From: JAXMAF01 sp046350555 | GTDB lineage: Bacteria > Planctomycetota > Phycisphaerae > Phycisphaerales > SM1A02 | Direction of reading: 5' to 3' | Length of the DNA stretch: 64,000 nucleotides | Assembly (NCBI GenBank): GCA_046350555.1 | Contig: JAXMAF010000015.1 | Coordinates: forward strand, 89,716-153,715 | Shown here: in pieces, positions 19,001 to 29,357 of the stretch | How the letters are laid out: each line of letters opens with the position of its first letter | Position numbering within the stretch: the stretch's first letter is position 1 | Made by a program: the position numbers and the translations under genes | The notes under the pieces: generated by a model | The model's database searches: none | What the model was told of the DNA's origin: nothing | What the model saw: only the letters and a program-made list of their open reading frames with translations

Positions 19001-20411
19001 GCTCGATGCCGAGCTTCGCCGCCGCGGCGAGATCTACCGCGATCTCGGCGTCCAGGACCTCGCGGGCTACCGGCGCGCCATCGCGGGAGGCGGCGCCGCT
19101 GGCGAACGGCTTCCGCGCACGCTGCTGATCATCGACGAGTTCCAGGAGTTCTTCACGGAGGACGACAAGATCGCGCAGGACGCGACCCTCCTGCTCGACC
19201 GCCTCGTGCGCCAGGGCCGCGCGTTCGGCATCCACGTCATCCTCGGTTCGCAGACGCTCGGCGGCGCGTACTCCCTCGCCCGCGCCACGATCGGCCAGAT
19301 GGCGGTGCGCATCGCGCTCCAGTGCAGCGAGAGCGATTCGTACCTCATCCTCAGCGACGACAACTCGGCGGCGCGGCTGCTGGCGCGCCCGGGCGAGGCG
19401 ATCTACAACGACCAGGGCGGCCTCGTCGAGGGGAACAACCCGTTCCAGATCGCGTGGCTCGGCGACGGACAGCGCGACGCCTACCTCGCCCACGTGCGGG
19501 CGCTCGCCGAGGCGCGCGGCATCCGCCGGCGCGAGCCGCTCATCGTCTTCGAGGGGAACATCCCCGCCGACATCTCGCGCAACGCGCTGCTGGCGCGGGC
19601 CCTCGCGGACGACACGGCCCGGAGCGGCGGGGCCTCGGCGCCGCTGCGCGCATGGCTTGGCGACGCCATCGCCATCAAGGATCCGACCGCCGCGTTCTTC
19701 CGGCGGCAGAGCGGCGCCAACCTGCTCGTGGTCGGCCAGCGCGACGAGGCCGCGGTCGGCATGCTCTTCGGCGCGGCGCTGAGCCTGCTGGCGCAGCGGC
19801 CCGATGCGCGCGTCTTCGTCTTCGACGGCCTTCCCGCCGACGCGCCCGAGGCGGGCAAGCTCGCCCGGCTCGGCGAACTCCTGCCCGGCCCCGTGCGAAG
19901 CGTCGCCTGGCGCGAGGTGCCCGAGGCCGTTGCCGAGATCGCCGCCGAGCTCGACCGGCGGCAGCACGAGGACAGCGTCGATGCGCCACCGATCTTCCTG
20001 GTCGTCGGCGGATTGCAGCGCTTCAGGATGCTGCGCCAGGAGGAGGAGTTCGGATTCAGCGGCGGCGACGCCGACGCGCCGCCCAGGCCCGACAAGCAGT
20101 TCGGCGCGATCCTGCGCGAGGGTCCGACCTTCGGCGTGCACACGCTCGCGTGGGTCGACACCGTCAACAACCTCGGCCGCACGCTCGACCGCCAGGGCAT
20201 GAAGGAGTTCGAGCAGCGCGTCCTCTTCCAGATGAGCCAGGCCGATTCAAGCCACCTCATCGACACGCCCATCGCCGCGAAGCTCGGCCTGCACCGCGCC
20301 ATCTACTTCAGCGAGGAGAGCGGCGCGATGGAGAAGTTCCGACCCTACGCGACCCCGGAAGAGCCATGGCTCGCAAGCGCGGTCGCCCGGCTCCGCACGC
20401 GCGTGACGTGA
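16056..20411 (+). CDS. Membrane-anchored FtsK/SpoIIIE-type ATPase (EssC/EccC-like architecture)
   Basis: The 1451-residue protein starts at ATG 16056. Its N-terminal 200 residues are charged and coiled-coil-like. Two membrane helices follow (about residues 221-243 and 252-276) and then a second long charged coiled-coil (about 280-460). Three P-loop-type domains follow. The first (about 525-710) has degenerate nucleotide motifs (FVIVDPVGLGQNFAG). The second is canonical, with Walker A AGKTGSGKST near residue 914 and Walker B LLIIDEFQEFF near 1025. The third (about 1210-1440) is degenerate (ANLLVVGQRDEAA, IFLVVGGLQRF). A Gly/Ala/Ser/Thr-rich linker (about 730-790) joins the first and second. 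A serial FtsK layout with membrane anchors matches type VII secretion motors more than the DNA-segregation FtsK, which has a gamma domain. A WXG100 cluster lies 8 kb downstream. Confidence 0.85.
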   Translation: MPDRPLTVIQREALLRLVAVVTRTSRREQEVLAAREAGTRTADAKLEAQRSSVAARIVAAREAAETTFAREMAGIESKFGDAIAAREREWHSAVDEIEEKAAKRRVDADKSRQESIWLAESVFEATSNQPHEQFEQARKGLAGYSKELDSVEEQATRWLRACLQPGAPAPSEPANESASDEDRRAAEAAGTMPSKHRLEEVTDEARRRVAAMRGLILPRLFRSGLPVVTLVLPAAIAAGLAAWRNGGTVNQGVWVVGGATFAATIVAMGGLYIAARAKLHAHHRPLREAVAAGRRAIERCTLESTELRDRQLEALRIRRDEELATAEREHGPLLDRIEAARTRRLEEIEQRYPRQIQEMKADREARRAAAAAKRESSLADAQRRHDEDLAAAEREHEGVAGTAIRQFERDWAELVATWREQTRSAYADLALVRRAVAARFAPWNDPSWERWAPPSDFPDAIPFGRLRVDLTALDGGLPRHADLALPAMAPPDAGPSSHASTSAPSANASAPNASAPDAESPGPAAFDVPALLGFPEQASLLVQAAGAGLDAAVPAVQSTMFRLLTALPPSKVRFVIVDPVGLGQNFAGFMHLADDDGALVTDRIWTEDRHIDQRLLDITEHMENVIQKYLRNEYETIGQYNLDAGEIAEPYRFLVAANLPANFSEASARRLMSIAASGPRCGVFTLITADTRAARPPGLQMDDLARAATTLRWNVAEPPKGGKPSNAARSEPNGGAKGSSGSGAGWSGAGAAAGSPVPASGAGTATAAAATSGTTTAAATTTIAASASPHFVWDDPAYERWTLTLDDAPPEALLTRILKVVGREAKERSRVEVPFSMIAPPGPPPEMRETPSAPSIRSTGLRAGADRSAHANGCVWWSRDSANELRVALGRAGATKLQDLMLGQGVSQHVLIAGKTGSGKSTLLHAIITNLAMWYSPEEVEFYLVDFKKGVEFKTYASNELPHARAVAIESDREFGLSVLQKLDAELRRRGEIYRDLGVQDLAGYRRAIAGGGAAGERLPRTLLIIDEFQEFFTEDDKIAQDATLLLDRLVRQGRAFGIHVILGSQTLGGAYSLARATIGQMAVRIALQCSESDSYLILSDDNSAARLLARPGEAIYNDQGGLVEGNNPFQIAWLGDGQRDAYLAHVRALAEARGIRRREPLIVFEGNIPADISRNALLARALADDTARSGGASAPLRAWLGDAIAIKDPTAAFFRRQSGANLLVVGQRDEAAVGMLFGAALSLLAQRPDARVFVFDGLPADAPEAGKLARLGELLPGPVRSVAWREVPEAVAEIAAELDRRQHEDSVDAPPIFLVVGGLQRFRMLRQEEEFGFSGGDADAPPRPDKQFGAILREGPTFGVHTLAWVDTVNNLGRTLDRQGMKEFEQRVLFQMSQADSSHLIDTPIAAKLGLHRAIYFSEESGAMEKFRPYATPEEPWLASAVARLRTRVT

Positions 20412-20664
20412 ACGTCGAGCGACGTGCGACGCGCGGGGAATCAGGAAGCGTCCGCTGCGCGGACGCGGATGTGCGGGCCATTGGGCGCACGACGTGCGCG
20501 CACGCGAGGCATCAGCGCAGAGACAAAACCGCCCGCAGTCGGACAGAGTCCCCGACTCCTGATTCCTGACTCCCGGTTATTGGTTACTGGTTCCCGACGC
20601 TTGATTCCGCGGCGACATCTGCCACGCTTCCGTGGCCCTCGTCACTCCGCGTGCGTCGGCTGCG
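20412..20664. other. Intergenic gap between convergent genes, with short repeats
   Basis: No gene is seen. The gap contains near-repeats CTCCTGATTCCTGACTCCC and two to three heptamers of the GGTTATT/GGTTACT type near 20575-20595, the same heptamer that is amplified upstream of groES. Confidence 0.5.
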
Positions 20665-21282
20665 TCACGACCCGCTCACCTCCACCGTCGTCGACACGCC
20701 CGTCACGCCCTCGTCCTCCCACGGCTGCGGGTTCATGTTCGGATAGTCGGGGTGCTCCTGGATCGTCCACACGCCCCAGTTGGACGTGGGCCGGGTCGCC
20801 GGAATGCGCCACTTGCGCTCGAACGTGGGGCGCCACTCCTGGAACGGGTTGGTGGTGAGACCGACGGTGATCATCTGGTAGAGGTCGTCGGCCGCCGGAT
20901 AGATCACGTCGCACTCGGCGTTCGCGCCATCGATGCGGACCTGGAGGACCGAGAATCCACGCGTGTCCTGCGGCATCATCGGGCGCGCCGCGGCGCCGAG
21001 ATCCTTCTGGATCTGCACCCACACCCATTCCGGCACGCCGGGCGGAAGGTTGAAGACGAGTTCCTCCTTCGGGGCGTGTCGATCGTGCGTGTAGCGGAGC
21101 GACGCGGCCATCACCTGTGGAACCGGAGCGACCCACGGCTGGAACGAACCGGTTCCCGCCGTCGGCGGATAGGTGGTCTGCGGCGTGCAGCCCGGCAGCA
21201 AGGCCGCGCCAACGAGGGAGAGCGCCGCGGCGAGGATGAACGCCGGCGAACGCAACGTGGATCGAAAGGAATCGATTTTCAT
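20665..21282 (-). CDS. Lipoprotein of unknown function
   Basis: The 205-residue protein starts at ATG 21282. It has a lipoprotein signal peptide whose lipobox ends in LLPGC (Cys about residue 32). The mature part has a repeated Trp/Pro content (WVWVQIQKDLG, FQEWRPTFERKW, WGVWTIQEHPDYPNMNPQPWED) and no catalytic motif. The ORF is clean and on the opposite strand to its neighbours, so probably monocistronic. It is expected to be anchored in the outer or cytoplasmic membrane facing the periplasm. I do not recognise the family. Confidence 0.7.
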   Translation of the reverse strand: MKIDSFRSTLRSPAFILAAALSLVGAALLPGCTPQTTYPPTAGTGSFQPWVAPVPQVMAASLRYTHDRHAPKEELVFNLPPGVPEWVWVQIQKDLGAAARPMMPQDTRGFSVLQVRIDGANAECDVIYPAADDLYQMITVGLTTNPFQEWRPTFERKWRIPATRPTSNWGVWTIQEHPDYPNMNPQPWEDEGVTGVSTTVEVSGS

Positions 21283-21571
21283 GGCAATGCCTCGAAGGCG
21301 GAGGGCATGCTACACCGCCGACCGAAAGGCATGAACTGCGGCGGGCTTGGGGCGTCGTACCTTCTCCACGCCCCGAAGCGGATGCAGGCGGGCGCCACGG
21401 CCGCGAGGCGACTCGAGGCCCCCTCGGCACCGTGCCTCGGCCTTGGCCGCGCAGGCCGCCGCATCCGCCTCGCCCGTCCGTGCTGTGCCCGTCCTTCAAG
21501 CCGTCCCGCCACCCACCGTCCAACCTCCGCGTTCGGCTCGCGCCGCCCGCCCAACAGAAGAGAGCCTCGTG

Positions 21572-23776
21572 ATGAACTTCCGCCACCTTGCCGTCGCGTC
21601 GATGGTCGCCGTTTCATCGTGGTCGTCGGCGATCGCCGCTTCGCCCGATCGCGCCGCACCATCGACGCCGCCGGGACCGTCCGGCGCTGCGGCGACCTCG
21701 ACCGCGTTCCGCGCGCTCGACGTCGATCGCGCCGCGATCCGCGCCGCCGCGATCGCCACCGGCGAGGCGACCATCGATGCGGTCGCGCTGGGCGAGCGGA
21801 CGGCGCGGGTGCGCGTCCATCCCTTCACCGCCGGCACGCCGCGCGTGGTGTTGGGGACGCGCGACGACGCCTCAGGCGCCATCGTCGACCACGAGACCGC
21901 CGCACCGACGGTGACGCTGCTGCGCGGCGAGGTCGACGGCGATCCTGGCTCGCGCGCCTTCCTCGCGGTCGACGACGCATCGATGCAGGGATTCATCGTC
22001 AGCAAGGGGCGCACGTTCATCGTCTCGTCGGGACCGGCGGGCGCCGGGCTGCCGACGCTCGTCTATGAAGTCGGCCAGACGCCGGAACAACTCCTCGACA
22101 TCGTCATTCCGCCGTGCGGCGCGGAGGCGCTGGAGGGCTATCCCGCCAACCCGGTCGAACCCGCCGCCAACGAGGGAGGCGTCGCCGGCGCGCCGTGCCG
22201 CGCGGTCCAGATCGCGGTCGAGACGGACCACGAGTACATCGCCAACCTCTTCGGCGGCAACGCCACGAACGCCGCGAACTACGTCTACGCCCTGCTTGGC
22301 GCCGCCTCGGAGATCTACGAGGCGCAGCTCAGCACGCGCCTCGAGGTCTGCTACATCCGGCTCTGGCCGGGAACCAACGACCCGTGGGACCAGGGTGGCA
22401 CCGGCGCGCAGCTCTCGCAGTTCCACGACCTGTGGAACATCGGCATGAACTGGCAGCCGCGCAACGTCGCCCACTTCCTCTCGGGTCGGCCGCTCGGCGG
22501 TGGCGTCGCGTGGCTGAACGCGCTCTGCTCGACCGACTTCGGCTACGGGCTCTCCGCCAACCTCAACGGCTACTTCCCGTATCCGATCCAGGACCACAAC
22601 AACCAGAACTGGGACCTGATGGTCGTCGCCCACGAGATCGGCCACAACTTCGGCGCGCCGCACACCCACAGCTACTCCCCGCCGCTCGACGGCTGCGGCA
22701 ACGGCGACTGCTCGCAGGCGTACGGCGGCACGATCATGAGCTACTGCCACACCTGCCCCGGCGGCATGTCCAACATGGTGATGCAGTTCCATCCCGCCAA
22801 CGTCGCGACGATGCTGGCGTTCCTCGACGCGGTCGCATGCCCGGCCCAGGGCGACGGCGGCACCGTGAACGCCGACAGCGCCGTCGCGCTCGGCGGACAG
22901 CCCACGATCCTCGACCCGCTGGCGAACGACTTCAGCGCCGATTGCACCGCCCCTTCGCTCGGCGCGTTCCCCGCGAGCACGCCCGCGGGCGCGACGCTGG
23001 TGCTCAGCGACAACACCGGCCCCGACGGACGCGACGAGATCGTCTACACGGCGCCCGCCTCGTTCGCCGGGCTCGACACGTTCACCTATCAGGCGGCGCT
23101 CGCGGGCGGCGCGACGCAGGGGGGCACCGTCTCGGTCAACGTCATGCCCGTGCGCCAGCCCGACATGCCCGCCGGATCGCCGGAGGGCGTGAAGGCGTCC
23201 TACTACGCGCTGAACAATCCCGCGGTGCTGCCGAACTTCGCGTCGCTGAGCGCCTTCGCGACCGAGATCGCGCCGCAGGTCAACTACGGATCGACCGGCG
23301 GCGTCTTCGCGGGAAGCGGACTCTCCGACAACGTCGGCGCGGTCTTCGAGGGCTTCCTCTTCGCCCCGAAGACGGACCTCTACACGCTCTCCCTCGAGAG
23401 CGACGACGGTTCGCGCCTGCTCGTCGGCGACACGGTCGTGGTCGACAACGACGGCCTGCACGGCATGGCCGAGGCGTCCGGCCAGATCGGTCTCGCCCAG
23501 GGCGGTCACCGGATCCGCATCGAGTTCTTCGAGGCCTTCGGCGGCGCCGGCCTGATCGCGCGATGGCAGACGCCGACGATGGGCAAGCAGGTGATCCCGT
23601 CGTTTCGCTTCTTCCACACGGCGACGAGCGACCTCAACGGCGACGGCGTCGTGAACGGCGCCGATCTTGGCATCCTCCTCGGCGCCTGGGGATCCTCGGG
23701 AGGCCCCGCGGATCTCAACGGCGACGGCACCGTGGACGGCGCGGACCTCGGCTTGCTGCTCGGCGCGTGGGGCTGA
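21572..23776 (+). CDS. Secreted reprolysin-like zinc metalloprotease with PA14-like and dockerin-like domains
   Basis: The 734-residue protein starts at ATG 21572, preceded by a purine-rich AGAAGAGAG. After a signal peptide and a propeptide-like region (to about residue 200) comes a catalytic domain. Its metzincin motif is [13 protein letters not shown], with a following MSYCH Met-turn. A Cys-rich segment ([10 protein letters not shown]) is inserted between them. Then come a bacterial Ig/cadherin-like segment and a PA14-like domain ([24 protein letters not shown], broken here as GFLFAPKTD ... [11 protein letters not shown]). Two dockerin-like motifs end the protein. The overall plan is shared with the gene at 45471-48251. 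It would degrade extracellular protein. The TGA stop coincides with a dispersed repeat end. Confidence 0.87.
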   Translation: MNFRHLAVASMVAVSSWSSAIAASPDRAAPSTPPGPSGAAATSTAFRALDVDRAAIRAAAIATGEATIDAVALGERTARVRVHPFTAGTPRVVLGTRDDASGAIVDHETAAPTVTLLRGEVDGDPGSRAFLAVDDASMQGFIVSKGRTFIVSSGPAGAGLPTLVYEVGQTPEQLLDIVIPPCGAEALEGYPANPVEPAANEGGVAGAPCRAVQIAVETDHEYIANLFGGNATNAANYVYALLGAASEIYEAQLSTRLEVCYIRLWPGTNDPWDQGGTGAQLSQFHDLWNIGMNWQPRNVAHFLSGRPLGGGVAWLNALCSTDFGYGLSANLNGYFPYPIQDHNNQNWDLMVVAHEIGHNFGAPHTHSYSPPLDGCGNGDCSQAYGGTIMSYCHTCPGGMSNMVMQFHPANVATMLAFLDAVACPAQGDGGTVNADSAVALGGQPTILDPLANDFSADCTAPSLGAFPASTPAGATLVLSDNTGPDGRDEIVYTAPASFAGLDTFTYQAALAGGATQGGTVSVNVMPVRQPDMPAGSPEGVKASYYALNNPAVLPNFASLSAFATEIAPQVNYGSTGGVFAGSGLSDNVGAVFEGFLFAPKTDLYTLSLESDDGSRLLVGDTVVVDNDGLHGMAEASGQIGLAQGGHRIRIEFFEAFGGAGLIARWQTPTMGKQVIPSFRFFHTATSDLNGDGVVNGADLGILLGAWGSSGGPADLNGDGTVDGADLGLLLGAWG

Positions 23777-23881
23777 TGCGCGTCCCAGTTGGTGGTCGCG
23801 CCGCACCCGGACCCGATTCCGGCGTGAGACGCCGCCGTGGGCAGCGCGTCGAACGCATGGAGATCGACTGGAGCCCGCATG
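23774..23881 (-). repeat. Dispersed ~105-bp element, copy B
   Basis: This full-length copy reads in family orientation on the minus strand: left end ATGCGGGCTCCAGTCGAT, core TGCGTTCGACGCGCTGCCCA, right end CAACTGGGACGCGCATCA. The right end provides or overlaps the TGA stop of the metalloprotease on the plus strand. Confidence 0.85.
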
Positions 23882-23988
23882 AGCGGAGCGGGCCCCTGTT
23901 CGTCCGCCGGCGCCCGACGCTCGAGCGCGGGCTGGCATGTCCCGCACCGCGGGCGGGGCGCACATTGCCTGTGAAAGCGAGGAAAACC

Positions 23989-24975
23989 ATGAACCTCAGG
24001 AATGCAGCCATCTCGTGCTCCGCCGCGGCGCTGGCGCTGTTGCTCGCCGCGTCCGCGCCTGCTCGGGAGTCGTCACCGGCAAGCGGTCAGGACGGCAAGC
24101 GACCCGATGGAACCTCGGCGCGCGCCGACGGCCGCGTGCATCGCGGCGGTGCGGTCCGCCGCAAGGTGCACGCCCGGATCATGAAGCGGTTCGACACGAA
24201 CCACGACGGCGTCCTCAGCGCCGAGGAGCGCGCGGCGGCGAAGGAGGAGATCCGCGCCGTTCGCCAGGAGATCCGCGCGAAGGTCCGGGCGAAGATGCTT
24301 GAACGCTTCGACTCCAACGGCGACGGCCGGCTCGACGACAGCGAACGCGCCGCGGCGCGCGAGCAGATGAAGGCTCGGATGAAGGCACACCGGGCGGCCC
24401 ATCCGACGGGCTGCCGGCGTGCACGCGAAGTCCGCGAAGACGACGAGTTGATCTGGCTGGCGCGGTGCCGGCTCGCGCCGGGCGTTCGCCCGCTCCGCTT
24501 GGCCAGCTTCGCGTCGACGGCGCTGGAGCCGTTCACGGACCGCGCCGGATCGACCTCGAAGAGCGTCGTGTCGAGCGTCGGGTCGATCGTCCGCACCGCC
24601 CGCGCGAGCCAGCTGTCCAAGCAGGATCATCCCCTCGACGGTCGGATGGAGCCGGTCCCATTGAGCGCTCGGCTGCCCCGCGGCCACGTGTGCGACCCGA
24701 TCGTGATCGGCTCCCCGGCGGGAGCCGCGGCGACCAACTCGCTCAGCGGGAAGACCGCCACGCGCGGCGCTCCTTCGCCCACGCCGGAGACGCTCGTTGA
24801 GCCGCGCCAGCGCGGCGCGGGCATCTGCGCGCGGCTGATCATCTTGCCGACCGCCTCGGACATGTCGGGGAAGTCGCCGACGACGATCGGACACCTGAAT
24901 TGGTCGAGCAGGGCGAGGCCTTCCTCGAGCCGCTTGAGGCGCGCGTCCTCATCGGCCCCGCCGATGACGCCGTAG
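23989..24975 (+). CDS. Exported EF-hand protein with doubtful C-terminal half
   Basis: It starts at ATG 23989, preceded by GCGAGGA. A signal peptide (about 25 residues) is followed by a basic linker and two EF-hands with loops DTNHDGVLSAEE and DSNGDGRLDDSE, then the helix ERAAAREQMKARMKAH. This calcium-binding part ends near residue 145 (base ~24420). The frame stays open to 24975 only across sequence antisense to a decayed SGNH-hydrolase gene. Those residues have no recognisable composition, so a frameshift or read-through at the true end is likely. The natural protein is probably about 140-155 residues. Planctomycetes encode many such small periplasmic EF-hand proteins. Confidence 0.6.
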   Translation: MNLRNAAISCSAAALALLLAASAPARESSPASGQDGKRPDGTSARADGRVHRGGAVRRKVHARIMKRFDTNHDGVLSAEERAAAKEEIRAVRQEIRAKVRAKMLERFDSNGDGRLDDSERAAAREQMKARMKAHRAAHPTGCRRAREVREDDELIWLARCRLAPGVRPLRLASFASTALEPFTDRAGSTSKSVVSSVGSIVRTARASQLSKQDHPLDGRMEPVPLSARLPRGHVCDPIVIGSPAGAAATNSLSGKTATRGAPSPTPETLVEPRQRGAGICARLIILPTASDMSGKSPTTIGHLNWSSRARPSSSRLRRASSSAPPMTP

Positions 24976-25490
24976 CCAAACCAGAACGGGAAGTCGATGG
25001 CGACCACGAGCGTCGGATCCTTCGCCGCCGCGAGCTTCGCCAACTGCCCCCCGATGCCGATGGGATTGGTGAAGAACATCAGGTTGCCGGCAAGTTCACC
25101 GCCGGCGCCACCTCGCCGGGTCTGCTGAACGACGCCGCCGAAGCCGACCGAGACCGGCTCCTTCGAGCGCCCGCATGTCCTTCCAGCGTGGTCATGAAGC
25201 CCGCGGACATGCTGGGCGCCGAGCACCGCGAAGCGGTCGAAGGCGACGCGCGGCGGCAGCGCCCGCGCCGATGCCGCCACCGGAGCCGAAGGACGCTCGG
25301 CGGCGCCCGGCGCGGGCTCGATCGATCGAGGGCCCGATGGTGCGCTCGGCGCGGCGCCGGCCGGAGCGCCGGCAGGCGCGCCGACGGGCACGGCCGGGGG
25401 CTCGACCGGCATGGCGATCGCCAGCGACGACGCGGTCAGGCACGCGCAGGCAAGCGCGGCTCGCCATGAGTTGGTGCGCCGGTTCGGCAT
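24480..25490 (-). pseudogene. Frameshifted SGNH/GDSL-type hydrolase
   Basis: The start ATG 25490 begins a signal-peptide-bearing protein (MPNRRTNSWRAALACACLTASS). The recognisable pieces of an SGNH hydrolase lie in different frames: FAVLGA then SMSAGFMTTLEG (nucleophile block, next frame, ~25200-25225), GNLMFFTNPIGIGGQLAKL and PTLVVAIDFPFWFGYG back in the first frame, ALARLNERL shifted again (~24810), PRVAVFPLSELV in the first frame, QWDRLHPTVEGMILL (catalytic D/H block, ~24621-24663) shifted, and SWLARAVRTIDPTLDTTLFEVDP in yet another frame. At least five frame changes are needed, so the gene is inactive as sequenced, or this stretch has clustered indel errors. The 3' limit is unclear. Confidence 0.7.
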
Positions 25491-25505
25491 GTTCGAAGTG
25501 GCCGA

Positions 25506-25604
25506 GTTGATCGAGTTGATCGAGTTGATCGAGTTGATCGGGTTGATCGGGTTGATCGGGTTGATCGGGTTGATCGGGTTGATCGGGTTGATCGGGTTGA
25601 TCGA
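25506..25604. repeat. 9-bp tandem repeat, 11 units, upstream of the SGNH hydrolase
   Basis: The array is three GTTGATCGA, seven GTTGATCGG and one more GTTGATCGA, contiguous and almost perfect. It lies 15 bases upstream of ATG 25490, in the minus-strand gene's leader; if an upstream ATG (25634) were used it would encode repeated Ile-Asn-Pro. Confidence 0.93.
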
Positions 25605-25698
25605 ACTGGTCGAGGTGGTCGGCACGGATCTCATCCGAGACGATATCAGGCTGCCGTCGCGGGCAATCGCGGGCGCAGCGACGTCGACTGGCGTCCGC

Positions 25699-27534
<1,836 letters not shown>

Positions 27535-27705
27535 GGGGTTCTCTCCGCCGCCTGGGCGTGGGTGTACGCCGGTGGCAGCGTCCTGGATCGTGAGAATATC
27601 GTCCGATCTCGGGCCCGGACGCGCCGAATTCGGCGCCGGCTTCGCCGCACGATGGCGGCGCCGGACGGTTTCGGTCCATCTGGCCGCGTTTCACGCGACC
27701 TCAAG

Positions 27706-27756
27706 CCGCAAACTAGACCCGCAACCTAGACCCGCAAACTAGCCCGCAAACTGGAG
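27706..27756. repeat. 13-bp tandem repeat upstream of glmS
   Basis: There are four near-identical units: CCGCAAACTAGAC, CCGCAACCTAGAC, CCGCAAACTAGC (one base shorter) and CCGCAAACTGGAG. They lie in the 351-base gap between glmS and the WXG100 cluster. Nothing else is seen in that gap except GC-rich sequence. Confidence 0.8.
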
Positions 27757-27885
27757 CCGCGACCTGAAGCCACGGGCGCCACGCCGGATTCCGGGCCGAA
27801 GGCCGGCGTCGGCGGCGTCCCCGAAGCCGGGCCACGTGGTGTGCCGAAGCCCGCGGGAGCCGACGCCAGCGGGCCGAGCACCGCC

Positions 27886-28098
27886 CTACTCGCACTCCTT
27901 CTTCACCTTCATCAGGATCTGGCCCATCTTCTCCATCGCGGTGACGGTCGCCCGAACCCGCGGATCCAGCGGCCCGATGACCGTCCGCTCAATGTGTTCG
28001 GCGGCGGCGTCGTCCCAGACGTCGCGCGTCCGATTCCATCGCACGACAAGCTCCTTCATCGCGCCCAGCAGCTTGGCTCGGCTCACTCCGACGCTCAT
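27886..28098 (-). CDS. Small helical protein, third gene of the WXG100 cluster
   Basis: The 70-residue protein starts at ATG 28098, overlapping the stop of the upstream gene by 4 bases (ATGA), and ends with a TAG. It looks all-helical (SRAKLLGAMKELVVRWNRTR, PRVRATVTAMEKMGQILMKVKKEC), with a Trp pair spaced as in small type VII partners. No signal peptide is present. The tight coupling means it is made together with the 225-residue protein before it. A role as a substrate, chaperone or partner in the WXG100 system is inferred from context only. Confidence 0.7.
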   Translation of the reverse strand: MSVGVSRAKLLGAMKELVVRWNRTRDVWDDAAAEHIERTVIGPLDPRVRATVTAMEKMGQILMKVKKECE

Positions 28099-28772
28099 GG
28101 CCGGTCTCCCGTGGCTGGCGCGGCGCCGGAAGAGCTGCCGTCGCCGACATCCGACGAACCTCCAGCGCGGCGATCGTCGGCTTCGCGCGGCGCCATCGAG
28201 CCGCCCTGCGCGTCCGCGGCGCCCGTTCCGCCAACGGATGCGCCATCGCCCGCCGCGCCGCCCGTCGTCCCCTGCACGGCGCCGTCCGAGGGCGCCACGA
28301 GCGAGAGGTACTTCTGGATCGTGTCCATGAGCCGATCGAGGTGCGCGACGGCGTTGGGCAGGTCCAGCTCGAGCGACGTGCTGAATCCGGCGAGCGCCGC
28401 CTTGAAGAGCAGCCCCTCGCGATCGAGCAGCGCCACCGCCCGCTTGCACGCGTCGATCTTCCGCTGGGCCTCGTCGCACTCCGCCTCCGCCTTGGCGAGC
28501 GCCTTGCGCTCCACGACGCACGAGGGGCGCTCGTCGCGCGACTGCATCTGGGCGCGGTAGAGATCGCTCTTGCACTGCTGCACCTTCTCGTGCCGCTTGC
28601 GCAGCGCCTGCTGCCAATGGCCGATGCGATCGTTCTCGATCCACATCGTCGTCTTCATGACGTCCGAGTGCGCTTCCATCAGCGCCAGCTTGGCGTCCTC
28701 GATGAACCCGATCAGCGCGGCCCGGAAGTCGCGGATCGCACCGATGGACCTGAGATTGGCGCCGGTCGACAT
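28095..28772 (-). CDS. Coiled-coil protein of the WXG100 cluster, disordered C-terminal tail
   Basis: The 225-residue protein starts at ATG 28772 (MSTGANLRSIGAIRDFRAAL). Residues 1-160 are predicted long helices (EAHSDVMKTTMWIENDRI, HEKVQQCKSDLYRAQM, ERKALAKAEAECDEAQRKID), resembling an antiparallel helical hairpin such as those of long ESX or LXG-type substrates. The last 65 residues are Gly/Ala/Ser/Asp-rich and disordered. No membrane segment or signal peptide is seen. It lies between the WXG100 gene and a small helical gene and overlaps the latter by 4 bases. A type VII-type substrate or scaffold role is inferred; I do not recognise a named family. Confidence 0.7.
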   Translation of the reverse strand: MSTGANLRSIGAIRDFRAALIGFIEDAKLALMEAHSDVMKTTMWIENDRIGHWQQALRKRHEKVQQCKSDLYRAQMQSRDERPSCVVERKALAKAEAECDEAQRKIDACKRAVALLDREGLLFKAALAGFSTSLELDLPNAVAHLDRLMDTIQKYLSLVAPSDGAVQGTTGGAAGDGASVGGTGAADAQGGSMAPREADDRRAGGSSDVGDGSSSGAAPATGDRP

Positions 28773-28879
28773 GGGAGTGGCCGAGGTGCTGTCGCACCAG
28801 TCGGGCGACGAGGTCGGCGGGCGGCCCCGCGCCGGGGCCGAGCCCGCGGGCCGGGGCGCAGAGCGCCCGCGCGTCGCGC

Positions 28880-29152
28880 CTACCGCTGCTTGAGGTACTC
28901 CTCGATGCGCTCCGCCTTGCGCACCAGGAACGGAATGTGCTTGTTCGACGCGTCGACGAAGCGCGTGAGGACCTTGAGCGTCTGCTCGAACTCCTCCGCG
29001 AACTTCTGCTGTTCCTGGTCGCGCCACGACTGGCCGAGACCGACCATGCGGCCGTGGAGCACCGACATCTGACCGTGAAGCGAATCGTTGAATCGCTTCA
29101 GGTCGTGTGCGAATCGGCGCAGCTCGGCGGGATCGACGATGGCTTTGGACAT
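28880..29152 (-). CDS. WXG100-family protein
   Basis: The 90-residue protein starts at ATG 29152. It has the size and two-helix plan of WXG100 proteins: an N-terminal helix (PAELRRFAHDLKRFNDSL), the turn GLGQSWRDQEQQKF in which W-R-D stands in for W-x-G, and a C-terminal helix (EEFEQTLKVLTRFVDASNKH) ending in a charged tail. Such proteins form helical-hairpin dimers exported by type VII-type systems without a signal peptide. It leads the three-gene minus-strand cluster. The most likely motor in this window is the FtsK/EssC-like ATPase at 16056-20411. Confidence 0.82.
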   Translation of the reverse strand: MSKAIVDPAELRRFAHDLKRFNDSLHGQMSVLHGRMVGLGQSWRDQEQQKFAEEFEQTLKVLTRFVDASNKHIPFLVRKAERIEEYLKQR

Positions 29153-29200
29153 TGGATTGGCTGCCTCTGGCGCCGATGGGCGTGTCGTCGGATGCCCTCG

Positions 29201-29306
29201 TACCGACTCCCGCAGGCCTCCCTGCGTTCGGCCCCTGGGCCAACAGTGGCCTCTCGGGGCGCAATCGGGCTGCGTGGGGGGCGAGGGTCGACCGGGACGC
29301 GCATTA
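29201..29306 (+). repeat. Dispersed ~105-bp element, copy C (diverged)
   Basis: The left part CCGACTCCCGCAGGCCTCC, the core CTGCGTTCGGCCCCTGGGCC and the right end CGACCGGGACGCGCATT match the family with substitutions. It lies between the divergent WXG100 and ubiX genes, where it may contain or displace promoter sequence. Confidence 0.65.
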
Positions 29307-29357
29307 GACTATTCACGACATCCGACGCTCCGCGCCACGCGAAGCGACCCCGCAGCC

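Noticed and set aside
16041..20141. Very long open frame on the minus strand (1366 codons) opposite the FtsK-like gene; similar ones at 1722-4334 and 37148-40378
   Set aside because: These arise from high GC third-codon bias on the opposite strand; they have Arg/Ala-rich composition, no domains, and overlap well-supported genes.
27535..27705. glmS ribozyme upstream of glmS
   Set aside because: No conserved ribozyme core was recognised, and the leader instead contains a tandem repeat.
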